A DNA stretch of 64,000 nucleotides from Methylobacterium sp. C25 (GTDB taxonomy: Bacteria; Pseudomonadota; Alphaproteobacteria; Rhizobiales; Beijerinckiaceae). Both the position numbers and the translations under genes were made by a program. The first letter of the stretch is position 1. The number at the start of each line of letters is the position of its first letter. The stretch covers positions 76,016-140,015 of the forward strand of contig NZ_JAAUVI010000007.1 in the NCBI RefSeq assembly GCF_021352225.1. Reading direction: 5' to 3'. The notes under the pieces are model-generated. The model searched no databases and was not told the origin of the DNA. It saw only the letters and a program-made list of their open reading frames with translations. Shown piece after piece: positions 52,819 through 62,152 of the stretch.

Positions 52819-53769
52819 ATGAGTATCGATCACATTCATCTTGCCAGGCTCGACCTGAACCTGCTCGTCGCCCTCGATGCTCTACTCACCGAGCGCAGCG
52901 TGACGAGAGCAGCGTCGCGGGTCGGCATCGGCCAGTCGGCGATGAGCCATGCGCTCGGTCGTTTGCGGACTGTCTTCCACGACGAGATCCTGACGCGGGC
53001 GCCGGAAGGCATGCGGCCGACGCCGCGCTCCCTGGCGCTGGTCCAGCCGGTGCGGGCGGCCCTGGCGCAGATCGAGGCGATCGTCGCGCCGCCCCAGGCC
53101 TTCGATCCGGCAACGGCGGACGTCACCTTCACCCTGGGCATCCCGGATTCGACCGAGGTCCTGCTCATGCCGCAGCTCGTGGCGCATCTGCGGGCGGTGG
53201 CGCCGGGGGTGAAGCTTCTGCTGCACACCGTCGACCGGCTGCGCATCCTGGAGGATCTCGATACCGGCCGGGTCGATCTCGGCATCGGCGTGTTCGAGCA
53301 GGGTCAGACCCACCACAAGAGGCGCGTGCTCTACCGGGAGAACTATCTCTGCGTGTTCAACGCCGATCTCGTCGGCGTAACGCCGCCGATCTCGCTCGAG
53401 GATTACGTGCGGCTGCCGCACCTGCTGACCAGCCTCGTCGAGACCCCGCATGGCGTGGTGGACGATGCGCTGGCCAAGATCGGCCTCACGCGTGTGATCG
53501 CGATGACCTCGCCGCGCTTCACCGTGATGCCGTTCGTGCTGCAGCAGGCTCCCGTGATCGCGACGATGCTTTCGCAGCTCGCCCGCTTCTTCGGCGACTC
53601 CATGGGGCTGACCGTGAGCCCGGCGCCGATCGCGCTGCCGGATATGGCGATCTCGATGATCTGGCACGCCTCGAACGACGAGGTGCCGGCGCAACGATGG
53701 CTGCGGGAAACGATCGTGCGATTGCAGCGGGAGGATCGCAGACCGATGCCGGCGTCCCAGCAGACCTGA
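52819..53769 (+). CDS. LysR-family regulator (NodD-like group)
   Basis: A 316-residue LysR protein. HLARLDLNLLVALDALLTERSVTRAASRVGIGQSAMSHALGRLR is the typical DNA-binding domain of the NodD/NahR-like group, followed by DEILTRAPEGMRPTPRS. The effector domain includes FTLGIPDSTEVLLMPQLV and DLGIGVF. The ligand is unknown. The ATG at 52819 sits at the edge of the inverted repeat operator. It is divergent from the tandem-repeat protein gene. Confidence 0.88.
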   Translation: MSIDHIHLARLDLNLLVALDALLTERSVTRAASRVGIGQSAMSHALGRLRTVFHDEILTRAPEGMRPTPRSLALVQPVRAALAQIEAIVAPPQAFDPATADVTFTLGIPDSTEVLLMPQLVAHLRAVAPGVKLLLHTVDRLRILEDLDTGRVDLGIGVFEQGQTHHKRRVLYRENYLCVFNADLVGVTPPISLEDYVRLPHLLTSLVETPHGVVDDALAKIGLTRVIAMTSPRFTVMPFVLQQAPVIATMLSQLARFFGDSMGLTVSPAPIALPDMAISMIWHASNDEVPAQRWLRETIVRLQREDRRPMPASQQT

Positions 53770-53794
53770 GTCGCCGACACAGTGTCCCACGCAG

Positions 53795-53825
53795 AAAAAA
53801 GGCCGCCCTGTTGAGAGGGGCGGCC
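53795..53825 (-). terminator. Intrinsic terminator on the minus strand
   Basis: GGCCGCCC (53801-53808) pairs with GGGCGGCC (53818-53825) around a 9-base loop. On the minus strand it is followed by TTTTTT. It is about 190 bases past the stop of the two-helix membrane protein gene and is the likely end of that transcript; the plus-strand LysR gene ends 26 bases away. Confidence 0.7.
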
Positions 53826-54015
53826 CGAAGTCTTGGGAGGAACGCAGCCTGGAGGGGCTGCAGGAACCGCGACGCCATCGCGATCCCGTCCCCAGCAAGA
53901 TCGAGCGTTCTGGCCGCTTGTTCAAGCGGCGGAGGCTCGCTTTCGGCGCATAAGTGCGGTGGATCTTGCTGCGAGGTGCGCAACCGCACCATGGCTCGAT
54001 AGCGAAGGGCCTCGA

Positions 54016-54516
54016 TCAGGCGCCGGCTTCGGCGGGGCGCCGACGGCGGCGCAGGGTGCCGACGATCGCTCCGAGGATGATCGCGACGATGGCCCCGGCG
54101 CCGACGACGAGCGTGATCGTGCGGTTCCAGAGCTGGTTCAGGCCGAGATCCGTCGTCGCCAGCTCGGGATGCGCCGGATCCGCCATCACCGAGACGCTGT
54201 AATTGCCGACATGGACGTCCGTGAACACGTAGTTCACCCGATGCTCGATCCGTCCCTTCGGCGTCTGCAGGCCGATCGTGGCGTTGCAGATGTGGAAGAC
54301 GAGCTTGCTCGTGCATTTGGCATCGCTCACGCGGCCATCCTCGACGATCCGCGCGCTTCCATGGACCTGCCAGTCCGTCATGAGCGCCGGCAGCGTGTAG
54401 ACGGCGCTGGCGACCAGGATGCCGGCCAGGGCAACGAGCCCGACGATCGACCAGAGGATCTGCTTCCAGCCTCCCCCTTCGGATGGAGAAGGCGCGCGTT
54501 CGGTGGATGCGGTCAT
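54016..54516 (-). CDS. Two-helix membrane protein of unknown function
   Basis: A 166-residue protein. Two membrane segments (ILWSIVGLVALAGILVASAVY near residue 20 and ITLVVGAGAIVAIILGAIVG near 133) flank a periplasmic domain of about 90 residues with two cysteines (DAKCTSK and FHICNAT) that may be disulfide-bonded. The C-terminus is basic (LRRRRRP). No family is recognised. The 190 bases to the terminator contain no convincing gene. Confidence 0.6.
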   Translation of the reverse strand: MTASTERAPSPSEGGGWKQILWSIVGLVALAGILVASAVYTLPALMTDWQVHGSARIVEDGRVSDAKCTSKLVFHICNATIGLQTPKGRIEHRVNYVFTDVHVGNYSVSVMADPAHPELATTDLGLNQLWNRTITLVVGAGAIVAIILGAIVGTLRRRRRPAEAGA

Positions 54517-54716
54517 GGTGAGACTCTCTTCGATATGCGGCGGTGATGGGGATCAGGAACGGCTTGCCGGCATGCGTATCTGGCCGTCTCGCACCGTGCT
54601 GCCGGAGCGCAGCGGAGGCCTCGCGGGAAGGCGAGGATGGGGGAGCCGATCACATTCACGAGGAACGCCCCCCTTCCCAGAAGGGAGAGGGGCGCTCGGC
54701 TCGGCCGGGGTATGGA

Positions 54717-55208
54717 TCAGAGGTTCTTTTCCAGAAGCTGCACGATGGCGTCGACGCGGGGCTTGAAGTCCTGCGTGTTCGCGAAGGGCCGCCAGTTCAC
54801 GTCCAGTACGCCGCCGTCGAACTTCAGGCTGCCGAGGTAATTACTGGACGAGGTCTTCTCGTCGTAGCGCACGCGGATCGACTTGAGCTTGGCCTTGAGT
54901 GCCTGGCGGCCCATGTCGTCCTTGCCGACCTCCTTCAGGCCGGCCGCGAGCGGCTCGAAGATGGTTTTCCCGAAATAGCCGTCATCGGCGTAGTATTTCG
55001 CGTCGCCCGCCACGGCGAGCTGGTCCCAGTTCACCTCCACCGGCACGGCGAAGCCCGCCGCATCCTGAATCGCCTTGAGGAGCGCAGGGTATTTCTCCTG
55101 CTGGTAGGCCGTGATTGCCCGCCGTTCGCCGAGACCGCCCTCGGCGGCGGCTCCCGAGATCGTCGCGAGAACGATGGCGGCGCCGAGTAGGGTGCGTCGT
55201 GAGATCAT
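54717..55208 (-). CDS. Exported protein with Tat-like signal, unknown function
   Basis: A 163-residue protein. The start MISRRTLLGAAIVLATISG has a twin-arginine pair before the hydrophobic core and could be a Tat signal; cleavage is likely near AAAEG. The rest is soluble, without cysteines: VPVEVNWDQLAVAG, IRVRYDEKTSSSNYLG, LDVNWRPFAN. No family is recognised. Confidence 0.6.
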   Translation of the reverse strand: MISRRTLLGAAIVLATISGAAAEGGLGERRAITAYQQEKYPALLKAIQDAAGFAVPVEVNWDQLAVAGDAKYYADDGYFGKTIFEPLAAGLKEVGKDDMGRQALKAKLKSIRVRYDEKTSSSNYLGSLKFDGGVLDVNWRPFANTQDFKPRVDAIVQLLEKNL

Positions 55209-55624
55209 GGTGGTCCTGTCTCGATTCGTTGGCTGAAGCCCGCTCGCCAGATCCCATAGGAGCGAAGCGCGACAGTTCTATCGCTCGTGACGAATGCTTC
55301 GGTGCGGGCTTGCACCTGCGGATCGCGACGCTGCGCAACTTGGACCGAGGTGTCTCGATACCGATAGAGACTTCGGCAGCCGGGCGGTTCTATTCGCCGA
55401 GGTCGCGTCCAAGCTCGATAAAGGCCTCCGGCACGCAGGGCCTCACCTTTGCGAGAGCGGCGCGCTTCGGTCTCGAAGAGCGCGCGGCGCCAGGATGGCA
55501 GCAGTCGCTCGGGCTACTGCTGTGGTGCGATGGCGCGTTGCATGCAGGGCGCCTAGCGACGGCATGAAGCCACGCTTAGCTAAGCAGCGGGCCGGGCCAT
55601 CCGGCGCTGCGGCGGAGACCAGCC
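55209..55624. other. Intergenic region before the metallophosphoesterase gene
   Basis: No gene is supported. The region carries a perfect 12-bp palindrome, GCTTAGCTAAGC (55574-55585), 39 bases before the expected metallophosphoesterase start. A TAG within it closes that gene's reading frame. GGAG at 55614-55617 looks like the ribosome-binding site. Confidence 0.45.
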
Positions 55625-56743
55625 ATCTTTCACCTGATCCTCGCGGCCCCGAGCCTGGTCGTCATCGCCCGCTGGCTCTGGCCGCTCTCGCTGCCGCTCT
55701 GGGGCACGGCCGCGATCGCGCTGCTGCTGCTCTTCGTGTCGCAATACCATGTCTGGAGCCGGCTCTCCTCCGGCTCGGTCTTCGCGCCGGAATTCCCGCG
55801 GCCCGTCGTGGTCCTGTTCAACTGGGGTTTCGGCGCGATCGTGCTGCTGGCCCTGCTCCAGATCCTGCTCGATCTCGGCTCCCTGCCGGTGATGCTGCTG
55901 CGGCAGAGTGCTGTCAGCATCCCGGACGGCCTGCGCTACGCGATCGCCTGTGTCGCGGCGCTGCTCGCGGCCTACGGTGTCGCGGGCGCCATGCGCGTGC
56001 CGCCGCTCAAGGACATCGAGGTCGCGATCCGCGATCTGCCGCCGGAGTTCGAGGGCTACCGGCTGCTGCACCTCACGGACCTTCACATCAGTCGCCTGTT
56101 TCCGGCGCGCTGGGCCAGCGCCATGGTCGAGCGGGCGAACGCCTCGGGTGTCGACCTGATCGTGGTGACGGGCGACTTCATCGACGGCTCGCTCGAGATG
56201 CGCCGCGCCGATGTCGAGCCTCTGCGCGATCTCCACGCGCCGGACGGCGTCTACGCGATCCCCGGCAACCACGAGTATTTCTTCGACTACGCCGCCTGGA
56301 TGCGTCACCTCCGCGGCATGGGCATCCGCATGCTTGAGAACGCGCATGCCGTGCTCCAGCGGAGAGAGGCCCGGATCGTGCTGGCCGGCGTCACCGACCG
56401 GTCGGCGCGCGGGCACGGACAGCCCGGCCCCGACCTCGACGCGGCCCTGGCCGGCGCGCCGGAGGGTGCCCCCATCCTCCTGCTCGACCATCAGCCGGGC
56501 GGCGCGAGGGCTGCCGCCGCGCGCGGCATCGCGCTCCAGCTCTCAGGCCATACCCATGGCGGCATGAGTATCGGCCTCGACCGGCTCGTCGCGAACGGCA
56601 ATGGCGGGTTCGTGTCGGGGCGCTACACGGTCGGAGGGATGACGCTCTACGTCAGCAACGGCACGGCCCTGTGGCCGGGCTTCGCGTTGCGCTTCGGCCG
56701 GCCGTCCGAGCTGACGCGGATCACGCTGCGCGGGGCGCCGTGA
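55625..56743 (+). CDS. Membrane-anchored metallophosphoesterase (YkuE/YaeI type), ATC at expected start
   Basis: About 372 residues. Three membrane segments (first, IFHLILAAPSLVVIARWLWP) precede a calcineurin-like phosphoesterase: LLHLTDLHISRLF, VVTGDFIDG, AIPGNHEYFFD, LLDHQPGG and LSGHTHGG hold the two-metal ligands. Related proteins hydrolyse lipid A precursors or other phosphodiesters at the membrane. The first canonical start in frame is a GTG at 55736 that cuts into the second half of helix one and has no ribosome-binding site. The ATC at 55625 lies 7 bases after GGAG and matches the natural N-terminus, so an AUC start or a mutated ATG is likely. Confidence 0.8.
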   Translation: MFHLILAAPSLVVIARWLWPLSLPLWGTAAIALLLLFVSQYHVWSRLSSGSVFAPEFPRPVVVLFNWGFGAIVLLALLQILLDLGSLPVMLLRQSAVSIPDGLRYAIACVAALLAAYGVAGAMRVPPLKDIEVAIRDLPPEFEGYRLLHLTDLHISRLFPARWASAMVERANASGVDLIVVTGDFIDGSLEMRRADVEPLRDLHAPDGVYAIPGNHEYFFDYAAWMRHLRGMGIRMLENAHAVLQRREARIVLAGVTDRSARGHGQPGPDLDAALAGAPEGAPILLLDHQPGGARAAAARGIALQLSGHTHGGMSIGLDRLVANGNGGFVSGRYTVGGMTLYVSNGTALWPGFALRFGRPSELTRITLRGAP

Positions 56744-56781
56744 GGGGGATGGGTTGGAGGAGTAGGCGTCGCGAGTAGCGG

Positions 56782-58269
56782 CTACATCCGCTCCGGCATC
56801 CGCTCGTCGCTGGCAAGATTCGAGAACCGCGTGATGTTCGCGTCGAAGGCCAGTTCCACCGTGCCGGTGGGGCCGTGGCGCTGCTTGCCCAGGATGACCT
56901 CGGCCTTGCCGTGGACGCGGTTCATCTCCGCCTCCCAGGCGAAGAACTCTTCGGTACCCTCGCGGGGCTTCTTGTTGTTCACGTAGTACTCTTCGCGGAA
57001 CACGAACATCACCACGTCGGCGTCCTGTTCGATCGAGCCGGATTCGCGCAGATCCGAGAGCTGCGGGCGCTTGTCGTCACGGTTCTCGACCTGACGGGAG
57101 AGCTGCGAGAGCGCGATGATCGGTACCGAGAGTTCCTTGGCCAGCGCCTTCATGCCGGTGGTGATCTCGGTCATCTCCTGCACGCGGTTGTCGCTGCGCT
57201 TGCCGGAGCCGGCCAGCAGCTGCAGGTAGTCGACGATCAGCACGTCGAGGCCCTTCTGGCGCTTCAGGCGGCGGGCGCGGGCGGCGAGCTGGGCGATGGA
57301 GATGCCACCGGATTGGTCGATGTAGAACGGGATCGTCTGCATGTCCCGGGCGGCATCGGTGATCTTGTAAAAGTCTTCCGGACGGATGTCGCCGCGGCGG
57401 ATCTTGTAGGAGGGCACGCCGGATTGCTCGGCGATGATACGGGTCGCCAATTGCTCGGCCGACATTTCGAGCGAGAAGAACCCGACGATGCCGCCGTTCT
57501 TGGTCTTGATCGTGCCGTCCGTCTGCTTCTCGCCCTGGTACGCCTTGGCGATGTTGAAGCCGATATTGGTGACGAGCGAGGTCTTGCCCATGGCCGGGCG
57601 TCCCGCGAGGATGATCAGGTCCGAGGGCTGCAGGCCGCCCATCTTGGCGTCGAGGTCAGACAGCCCGGTGGCGATGCCCGAGAGCTTGCCCTCGCGCTGA
57701 TAGGCCTTGGCCGCCATGTCGACGGCGGCGGTGAGCGCGTCCGAAAACTTCTGGAAGCCGCCATCGTATTTGCCGGCTTCGGCCAGTTCGTAGAGCCGAC
57801 GCTCGGTCTCCTCGATCTGGTCGCGCGGCGCCGACTCGACCGGGGCCTCGTAGGCGCCGTTGACCAGGTCCTCGCCGATGGTGATCAGCCGGCGGCGGAT
57901 GGCGAGATCGTAGATGGTGCGGCCGTAATCGGCGGCGTTGAACACGGTGGTCGCCTCGGCCGCGAGCCGGGCGAGATAGGCCATCACCGTGATGCCGCCG
58001 AGATCGGCGTCGCCAAGATACGTCTTCAATGTGATCGGCGTGGCGAGCTTGCCGGCCTTGATCAGCGAGGAAGCGGTCTCAAAGATCCGGCGGTGCACCT
58101 CCTCCATGAAGTGCTCGGGGAGCAGGAAGTCCGAGACGCGGTAATAGGCGTCGTTGTTCACCAGGATGGCGCCGATCAGTGCTTGCTCGGCATCGATGTT
58201 GTGAGGCGCGACGCGATACTCGGCCTGCACCGCGTCGAGATTCGCCACGAGGGCGTTCGGCAGGGCCAT
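56782..58269 (-). CDS. dnaB: Replicative DNA helicase
   Basis: A 495-residue hexameric helicase. The N-terminal domain starts APHNIDAEQALIGAILVN; the RecA-like domain has Walker A AGRPAMGKTSLVTNI, Walker B DVLIVDYLQLLAG and SQLSRQVENRDDKRPQLSDLRESG. EVILGKQRHGPTGTVEL is the conserved C-terminal segment. The length is normal. It follows the rpsF-rpsR-rplI block on the same strand, but a terminator and 337 bases separate it from rplI, so it has its own promoter. Confidence 0.96.
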   Translation of the reverse strand: MALPNALVANLDAVQAEYRVAPHNIDAEQALIGAILVNNDAYYRVSDFLLPEHFMEEVHRRIFETASSLIKAGKLATPITLKTYLGDADLGGITVMAYLARLAAEATTVFNAADYGRTIYDLAIRRRLITIGEDLVNGAYEAPVESAPRDQIEETERRLYELAEAGKYDGGFQKFSDALTAAVDMAAKAYQREGKLSGIATGLSDLDAKMGGLQPSDLIILAGRPAMGKTSLVTNIGFNIAKAYQGEKQTDGTIKTKNGGIVGFFSLEMSAEQLATRIIAEQSGVPSYKIRRGDIRPEDFYKITDAARDMQTIPFYIDQSGGISIAQLAARARRLKRQKGLDVLIVDYLQLLAGSGKRSDNRVQEMTEITTGMKALAKELSVPIIALSQLSRQVENRDDKRPQLSDLRESGSIEQDADVVMFVFREEYYVNNKKPREGTEEFFAWEAEMNRVHGKAEVILGKQRHGPTGTVELAFDANITRFSNLASDERMPERM

Positions 58270-58540
58270 GGGCGTCAGCTCCGAATCGTCCGGGCCCGGC
58301 CACCGTCGCCGGGCGAGACCTCATGCATGATGGCCTCGGACTCGTGACCATCCTCTTAGCCGGCATCTCCCGCAGCCACTATCGCAGGGACGCATCAGCC
58401 GGCCGATACTGGCATGCTGGAAGCCGGTGACCGAGAGTCAAGCGTGGCGGGACGATACTCCCCGTTCTGCCCGGTTGGCGGGGTGGCGTGCTCCGTGTCT
58501 CGGCGTTGATAGCGCGGAGCAGAGTCGGGCACGACCCGCA
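58270..58540. other. Upstream region of dnaB, no gene
   Basis: Between dnaB and the rplI terminator I see no supportable frame. The dnaB promoter must lie here. The stretch 58286-58330 is GC-rich; the part near 58370-58440 is more balanced. No clear boxes can be assigned. Confidence 0.4.
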
Positions 58541-58575
58541 CAAACGAAAAAGGCCGAGCCCGGAGGCTCGGCCTT
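58541..58575 (-). terminator. rplI terminator
   Basis: AAGGCCGAGCC (58550-58560) pairs perfectly with GGCTCGGCCTT (58565-58575), with a 4-base loop. On the minus strand it is followed by TTTCGTTTG. It lies 31 bases past the rplI stop and separates the ribosomal block from dnaB. Confidence 0.85.
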
Positions 58576-58605
58576 GTCCCTGCGGAAACCAGCAGGACGC
58601 TGCGA

Positions 58606-59178
58606 TCAGCCGCGGTCGTCGGCGCCTTCGCCGGCATCGGCGAGCGCCTGGCCGACTTCGAGGCCGAGGTCGTCGAGGTTGAAGGTCTCGCGCTCGATCA
58701 CGGTCTCACCGCGCGCCTGGCGCTCGGCTTCCTCGGGAGAACGGGCGACGTTGACGGTCACGGTGACCTCGACCTCGGGGTGCAGCGTCACCGGCACGTT
58801 GTGCAGGCCGAGCGTCTTGATCGGCTGGTTGAGCACGAACTGCTCGCGGCCGACGGTGAAGCCTTCCTTGGTGACCACCTCGGCGAGGTCGCGGGTCGAG
58901 ACCGAGCCGTAGAGCACGCCGGATTCGCCCGACTGGCGGATCAGCACGAAGCTCTGGCCGTCGAGCTTCTCGGAGACGGCCTCGGCTTCCTTGCGGCGAT
59001 CGAGGTTGCGGGCCTCGAGCTGGGCGCGCTGGGCCTCGAAGTGCTTCTTGTTGGCCTCGGTGGCGCGCAGGGCCTTGCCGCGGGCGAGCAGGAAGTTGCG
59101 GGCGTAGCCGGGGCGCACGTTCACGGTCTCGCCCATCTGGCCGAGCTTGGCGACGCGTTCGAGGAGGATGACGTCCAT
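58606..59178 (-). CDS. rplI: 50S ribosomal protein L9
   Basis: A 190-residue protein, longer than the roughly 150 of E. coli because of an acidic C-terminal tail common in alphaproteobacteria. [31 protein letters not shown] is the L9 signature; the long central helix and the C-terminal rRNA-binding domain ([14 protein letters not shown]) follow. It lies 28 bases after the DUF2232 gene. Confidence 0.96.
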   Translation of the reverse strand: MDVILLERVAKLGQMGETVNVRPGYARNFLLARGKALRATEANKKHFEAQRAQLEARNLDRRKEAEAVSEKLDGQSFVLIRQSGESGVLYGSVSTRDLAEVVTKEGFTVGREQFVLNQPIKTLGLHNVPVTLHPEVEVTVTVNVARSPEEAERQARGETVIERETFNLDDLGLEVGQALADAGEGADDRG

Positions 59179-59206
59179 GGTGTAAGTCCTTCTTTCGGTT
59201 GGATGT

Positions 59207-60238
59207 CTAGAGAGGTCGAGGGCCGCCGGGCGGCCCCGCTTGGGGCACGCGCCGGGCGAGCGCCGTATCGGCGATGCCGAACAGGGTCAGGGCGACGAAG
59301 GCGAGGCCCTGCGTGATGAAGAGAACCATGTAGAGGCCGAAGAGCAGCGCTCCGCGCGCCGGCCGGCCCCGGCTCCGATCGTGGAAGGCTGCAAGGCCCT
59401 GCAGCGCGAAGGCCGCGCTCAGCGAGCCTATCAGCGCGACGCCGAGCACGCCGGCATAGCCCGGCGCCAGTGCGAGCGCGACGGCGACGGCCAGCATGAT
59501 CAGGGCGTTGCGCGGCATCTGGGTGGAGGGGATGTCCGGCCAGGGCCTGATCAGCCGGCCCGAGATCTTCACGATGCGCGCGGCGAGCCAGAGGTAGAAG
59601 GTCAGCAGGACCGTCAGGCCCTGCGCGGCGAGGGCGGGGGCGATCACGGAGAGCGCGTCGGCGACCTCCTCCTGCAGTTCCTGCGGCTTGGCGTCCTTGG
59701 CGGAATCCTGGGACGGGGCAGGGGTCTGCTCGGCGGGTTTGGGCGCGTCCTTCGGCGGAGGCGTCGGCAGGCCGCCGCGCCCTTGCATCTGCATCTGGAC
59801 GACCTTCTTGGCCATCCCGCCGATCTGCGTGCGGAAGGTGTCGTAGTTCGGCGCGGCGATCACGGCGATGGCGACGAAGGCAAGCGCAGCGGTGCCGGCC
59901 ACCCAGGCCAGCAGGCGCCCGACGGGATACCATTCGAGGCTGCCATCCTCGTTCGGCCGTCCGAGCAGCGCGAGATAGGCGAGCCACCAGGCGGGAACGG
60001 CGAGATAGACCGCGAAGCCGATGCCGAGATAGGGCGAGAAGGCGAGGGCGAGCGCGAGGCTGCCGGCCACGACGGCGGCGAGCGCCGCCTTATGGCTCCA
60101 GCCCAGCCCGACGATGAGGATCGGCAGGGGGGCGAGCAGGTAGAGCACGATGGCGAGCGGCGTCGCCTTGAGCAGCATCCCGAAGAGGAGCGCCGAGACG
60201 AGGCCGGCGAGGACGCCGATGCCGAGATTCTGAGCCAT
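59207..60238 (-). CDS. DUF2232 membrane protein
   Basis: A 343-residue protein with about eight membrane segments, starting [20 protein letters not shown] soluble Pro/Ala/Lys-rich loop around residues 155-190 separates two membrane halves, and [21 protein letters not shown] and [17 protein letters not shown] lie near the end. It matches DUF2232, often encoded between rpsR and rplI in alphaproteobacteria; the function is unknown. The ATG at 60238 gives the family start. Confidence 0.85.
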   Translation of the reverse strand: MAQNLGIGVLAGLVSALLFGMLLKATPLAIVLYLLAPLPILIVGLGWSHKAALAAVVAGSLALALAFSPYLGIGFAVYLAVPAWWLAYLALLGRPNEDGSLEWYPVGRLLAWVAGTAALAFVAIAVIAAPNYDTFRTQIGGMAKKVVQMQMQGRGGLPTPPPKDAPKPAEQTPAPSQDSAKDAKPQELQEEVADALSVIAPALAAQGLTVLLTFYLWLAARIVKISGRLIRPWPDIPSTQMPRNALIMLAVAVALALAPGYAGVLGVALIGSLSAAFALQGLAAFHDRSRGRPARGALLFGLYMVLFITQGLAFVALTLFGIADTALARRVPQAGPPGGPRPL

Positions 60239-60374
60239 TGACCTTGCGCTGTCCCACTGTCCCGAAAAGGGCAGGGTTAGAGGCGTCCCATGACGCCCCA
60301 ACGATCGGACGGTCTAGGCCGCCCGGAACGAAGAGCCGGCCCAGCGAAGCCGGGCCGGCCCAATCTCAAGAAAC

Positions 60375-60644
60375 CTACTTGATGACGTAGGGGAGCAGGC
60401 CGAGGAAGCGCGAGCGCTTGATCGCCTGGGCGAGCTCACGCTGCTTCTTGGCCGAGACCGCGGTGATGCGGCTGGGAACGATCTTGCCGCGCTCCGAGAC
60501 GTAGCGGGAGAGCAGCTTCACGTCCTTGTAGTCGATCTTCGGCGCGTTGGGGCCGGAGAACGGGCAGGTCTTGCGACGACGGAAGAAGGGACGACGGCCA
60601 CCGCCGCCACCGGCACCAGCGCCGGCACTTGCACCGAATGCCAT
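60375..60644 (-). CDS. rpsR: 30S ribosomal protein S18
   Basis: An 89-residue protein. The N-terminus has a Gly/Ala run ([14 protein letters not shown]) that is longer than usual. The core [40 protein letters not shown] and [12 protein letters not shown] is standard. S18 binds S6 on the platform of the small subunit; its gene follows rpsF with a 2-base gap. Confidence 0.96.
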   Translation of the reverse strand: MAFGASAGAGAGGGGGRRPFFRRRKTCPFSGPNAPKIDYKDVKLLSRYVSERGKIVPSRITAVSAKKQRELAQAIKRSRFLGLLPYVIK

Positions 60645-60646
60645 GA

Positions 60647-61108
60647 TCAGTTCTCCCCGCCGAAGGAACGCTCGGGACGGTCACCGCGATCGCCGCGGTC
60701 ACCCCGGTCGCCGCCGAAGCCGCCGAAATCGTCGTCACGACGACGCGGACGGTCGCCGCGGTCGCGATCCTTGCGGTCGTCGCGGTCGCGCTTCTGCATC
60801 ATCGCGGACGGCTCGGCCTCGAGCTCCTCGACGCGGATGGTCATGAAGCGCAGCACGTCCTCGGAGATCTGCATCTGGCGCTCCATCTCGGCCACGGCGG
60901 CCGGGGGGGCGGAGATGTTGAGGAGCGTGAAGTGGGCCTTGCGGTTCTTCTTGATCCGGTAGGCGAGGGACTTGATGCCCCAGGGCTCGATCTTCTCGAT
61001 CGTGCCGCCATTGGCTTCGATGACGCCCTTGTAGGTCTCGACCATGGTCTCGACCTGCTGGGACGTCACATCCTGGCGCGCCAGGAAGACGTGTTCGTAG
61101 AGAGGCAT
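60647..61108 (-). CDS. rpsF: 30S ribosomal protein S6 with RGD-rich tail
   Basis: A 153-residue protein. The S6 domain (1-100) starts [20 protein letters not shown] and includes [21 protein letters not shown]. The C-terminal 45 residues are a charged tail with repeated GDR units (about four) ending ERSFGGEN. In E. coli S6 carries an added glutamate tail; here the tail is encoded. The ATG at 61108 is preferred to an ATG/GTG a few codons upstream. It is the first gene of rpsF-rpsR-DUF2232-rplI. Confidence 0.96.
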   Translation of the reverse strand: MPLYEHVFLARQDVTSQQVETMVETYKGVIEANGGTIEKIEPWGIKSLAYRIKKNRKAHFTLLNISAPPAAVAEMERQMQISEDVLRFMTIRVEELEAEPSAMMQKRDRDDRKDRDRGDRPRRRDDDFGGFGGDRGDRGDRGDRPERSFGGEN

Positions 61109-61378
61109 TCTCGGGCCTTTCATCACAAAAAGGAGCCCGACCGCGGCGAAGCGGGTGTCTCGGGCCGGTTCATTCGCAGTTCTCTCGGCGCCAAGCCCTT
61201 CGAGCCGTTTGATGGCCCGAGCGGATGATCGAAGGCGGAGACACGGGACGACGGATTCTTTTTGGGAAATCCTATGCCGCGAACGGCACCGTCCGTTCAG
61301 CCCCCAGCCGGAGCGAACGCGAAGCGGGGCGTGTAGACGGGTTTGGGGGGGATGGCAAGGATCGGGATGGCGCGGTGA

Positions 61379-62152
61379 TCACCGGCCACCCGCAAGGATC
61401 CAGTCGACCCCCTCGCGCAGGTCCGCCACGACGGCGCTCGGCGGCGGATCGATCAGGCCCTCGTCACCCTGCCTGTATTTGCCAGTGCGCACCAGCAAGC
61501 CCCGCAATCCTGCCTGCAGGGCGCCTTCGACATCCGACTCGACATCGTCTCCGATCATCACGGTTTCCGCCGGGGGCGTGCCGAGATGCGCCACGGCATC
61601 GGCATAGAAGGCGGTTGCGGGCTTGCCGACCAGCAGGGCCTCTCGGCGGGTCGCGAATTCGAGGGCCTTCACGAAGGGGCCGGCATCGAGGCTGAGATCG
61701 CCTTTGCCGTCGCGAAACGTCCGGTTGCACGCCAGGGCGATGAATTCGGCGCCGCCATCGATGGCCCGAAAGGCCTCATTGAGGGCCTCGAAGGTGAAGG
61801 CCGCGCCCGCATCGCCCACGATGACCGCATCCGGGGTGCCGGCCGCAGGCGCGTCGAAGTCCTCGAGCAGGTTCGGATGGACGAGCAGATGGGGCGTGAG
61901 GCCACGCTCCTTCACTAGCCTGCATGCGGCGACGGCCGGCGTGAAGATGTCCTCGCGCGATGCCGCGACCCCGATGGCCTGCAGTTTTTCGAGCAGCCCG
62001 CGCAGCGGCGCCGACGTCGTGTTGGTCACGAAACAGAGCGGGATATTGTGCGAGCGGAGGTCGTCGATGGCAGCCAGGGAGCCCGCGATCGCGTCGTCGC
62101 CGCTGAACACGACACCGCTCAGATCCAGAAGAACGCCGGACACCTTGGGCAT
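61379..62152 (-). CDS. HAD-superfamily hydrolase, class IIA (LHPP-like)
   Basis: A 257-residue HAD-IIA phosphatase. GVLLDLSGVVFSGDDAI is motif I, with Ser in the place between the two aspartates' usual DxDG spacing seen in LHPP-like proteins; FVTNTTSAPLRGLLEKL is motif II; LVGKPATAFY motif III and MIGDDVESDVEGA motif IV. The cap is the C2a type. Relatives hydrolyse phospholysine, phosphohistidine, pyrophosphate or sugar phosphates. The substrate here is unknown. The ATG at 62152 is used; the frame is open upstream. Confidence 0.8.
   Translation of the reverse strand: MPKVSGVLLDLSGVVFSGDDAIAGSLAAIDDLRSHNIPLCFVTNTTSAPLRGLLEKLQAIGVAASREDIFTPAVAACRLVKERGLTPHLLVHPNLLEDFDAPAAGTPDAVIVGDAGAAFTFEALNEAFRAIDGGAEFIALACNRTFRDGKGDLSLDAGPFVKALEFATRREALLVGKPATAFYADAVAHLGTPPAETVMIGDDVESDVEGALQAGLRGLLVRTGKYRQGDEGLIDPPPSAVVADLREGVDWILAGGR

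Noticed and set aside
53833..54015. Small minus-strand gene between the membrane protein gene and its terminator
   Set aside because: A frame from an ATG near 53993 runs through the terminator hairpin with unnatural composition and no stop before it.
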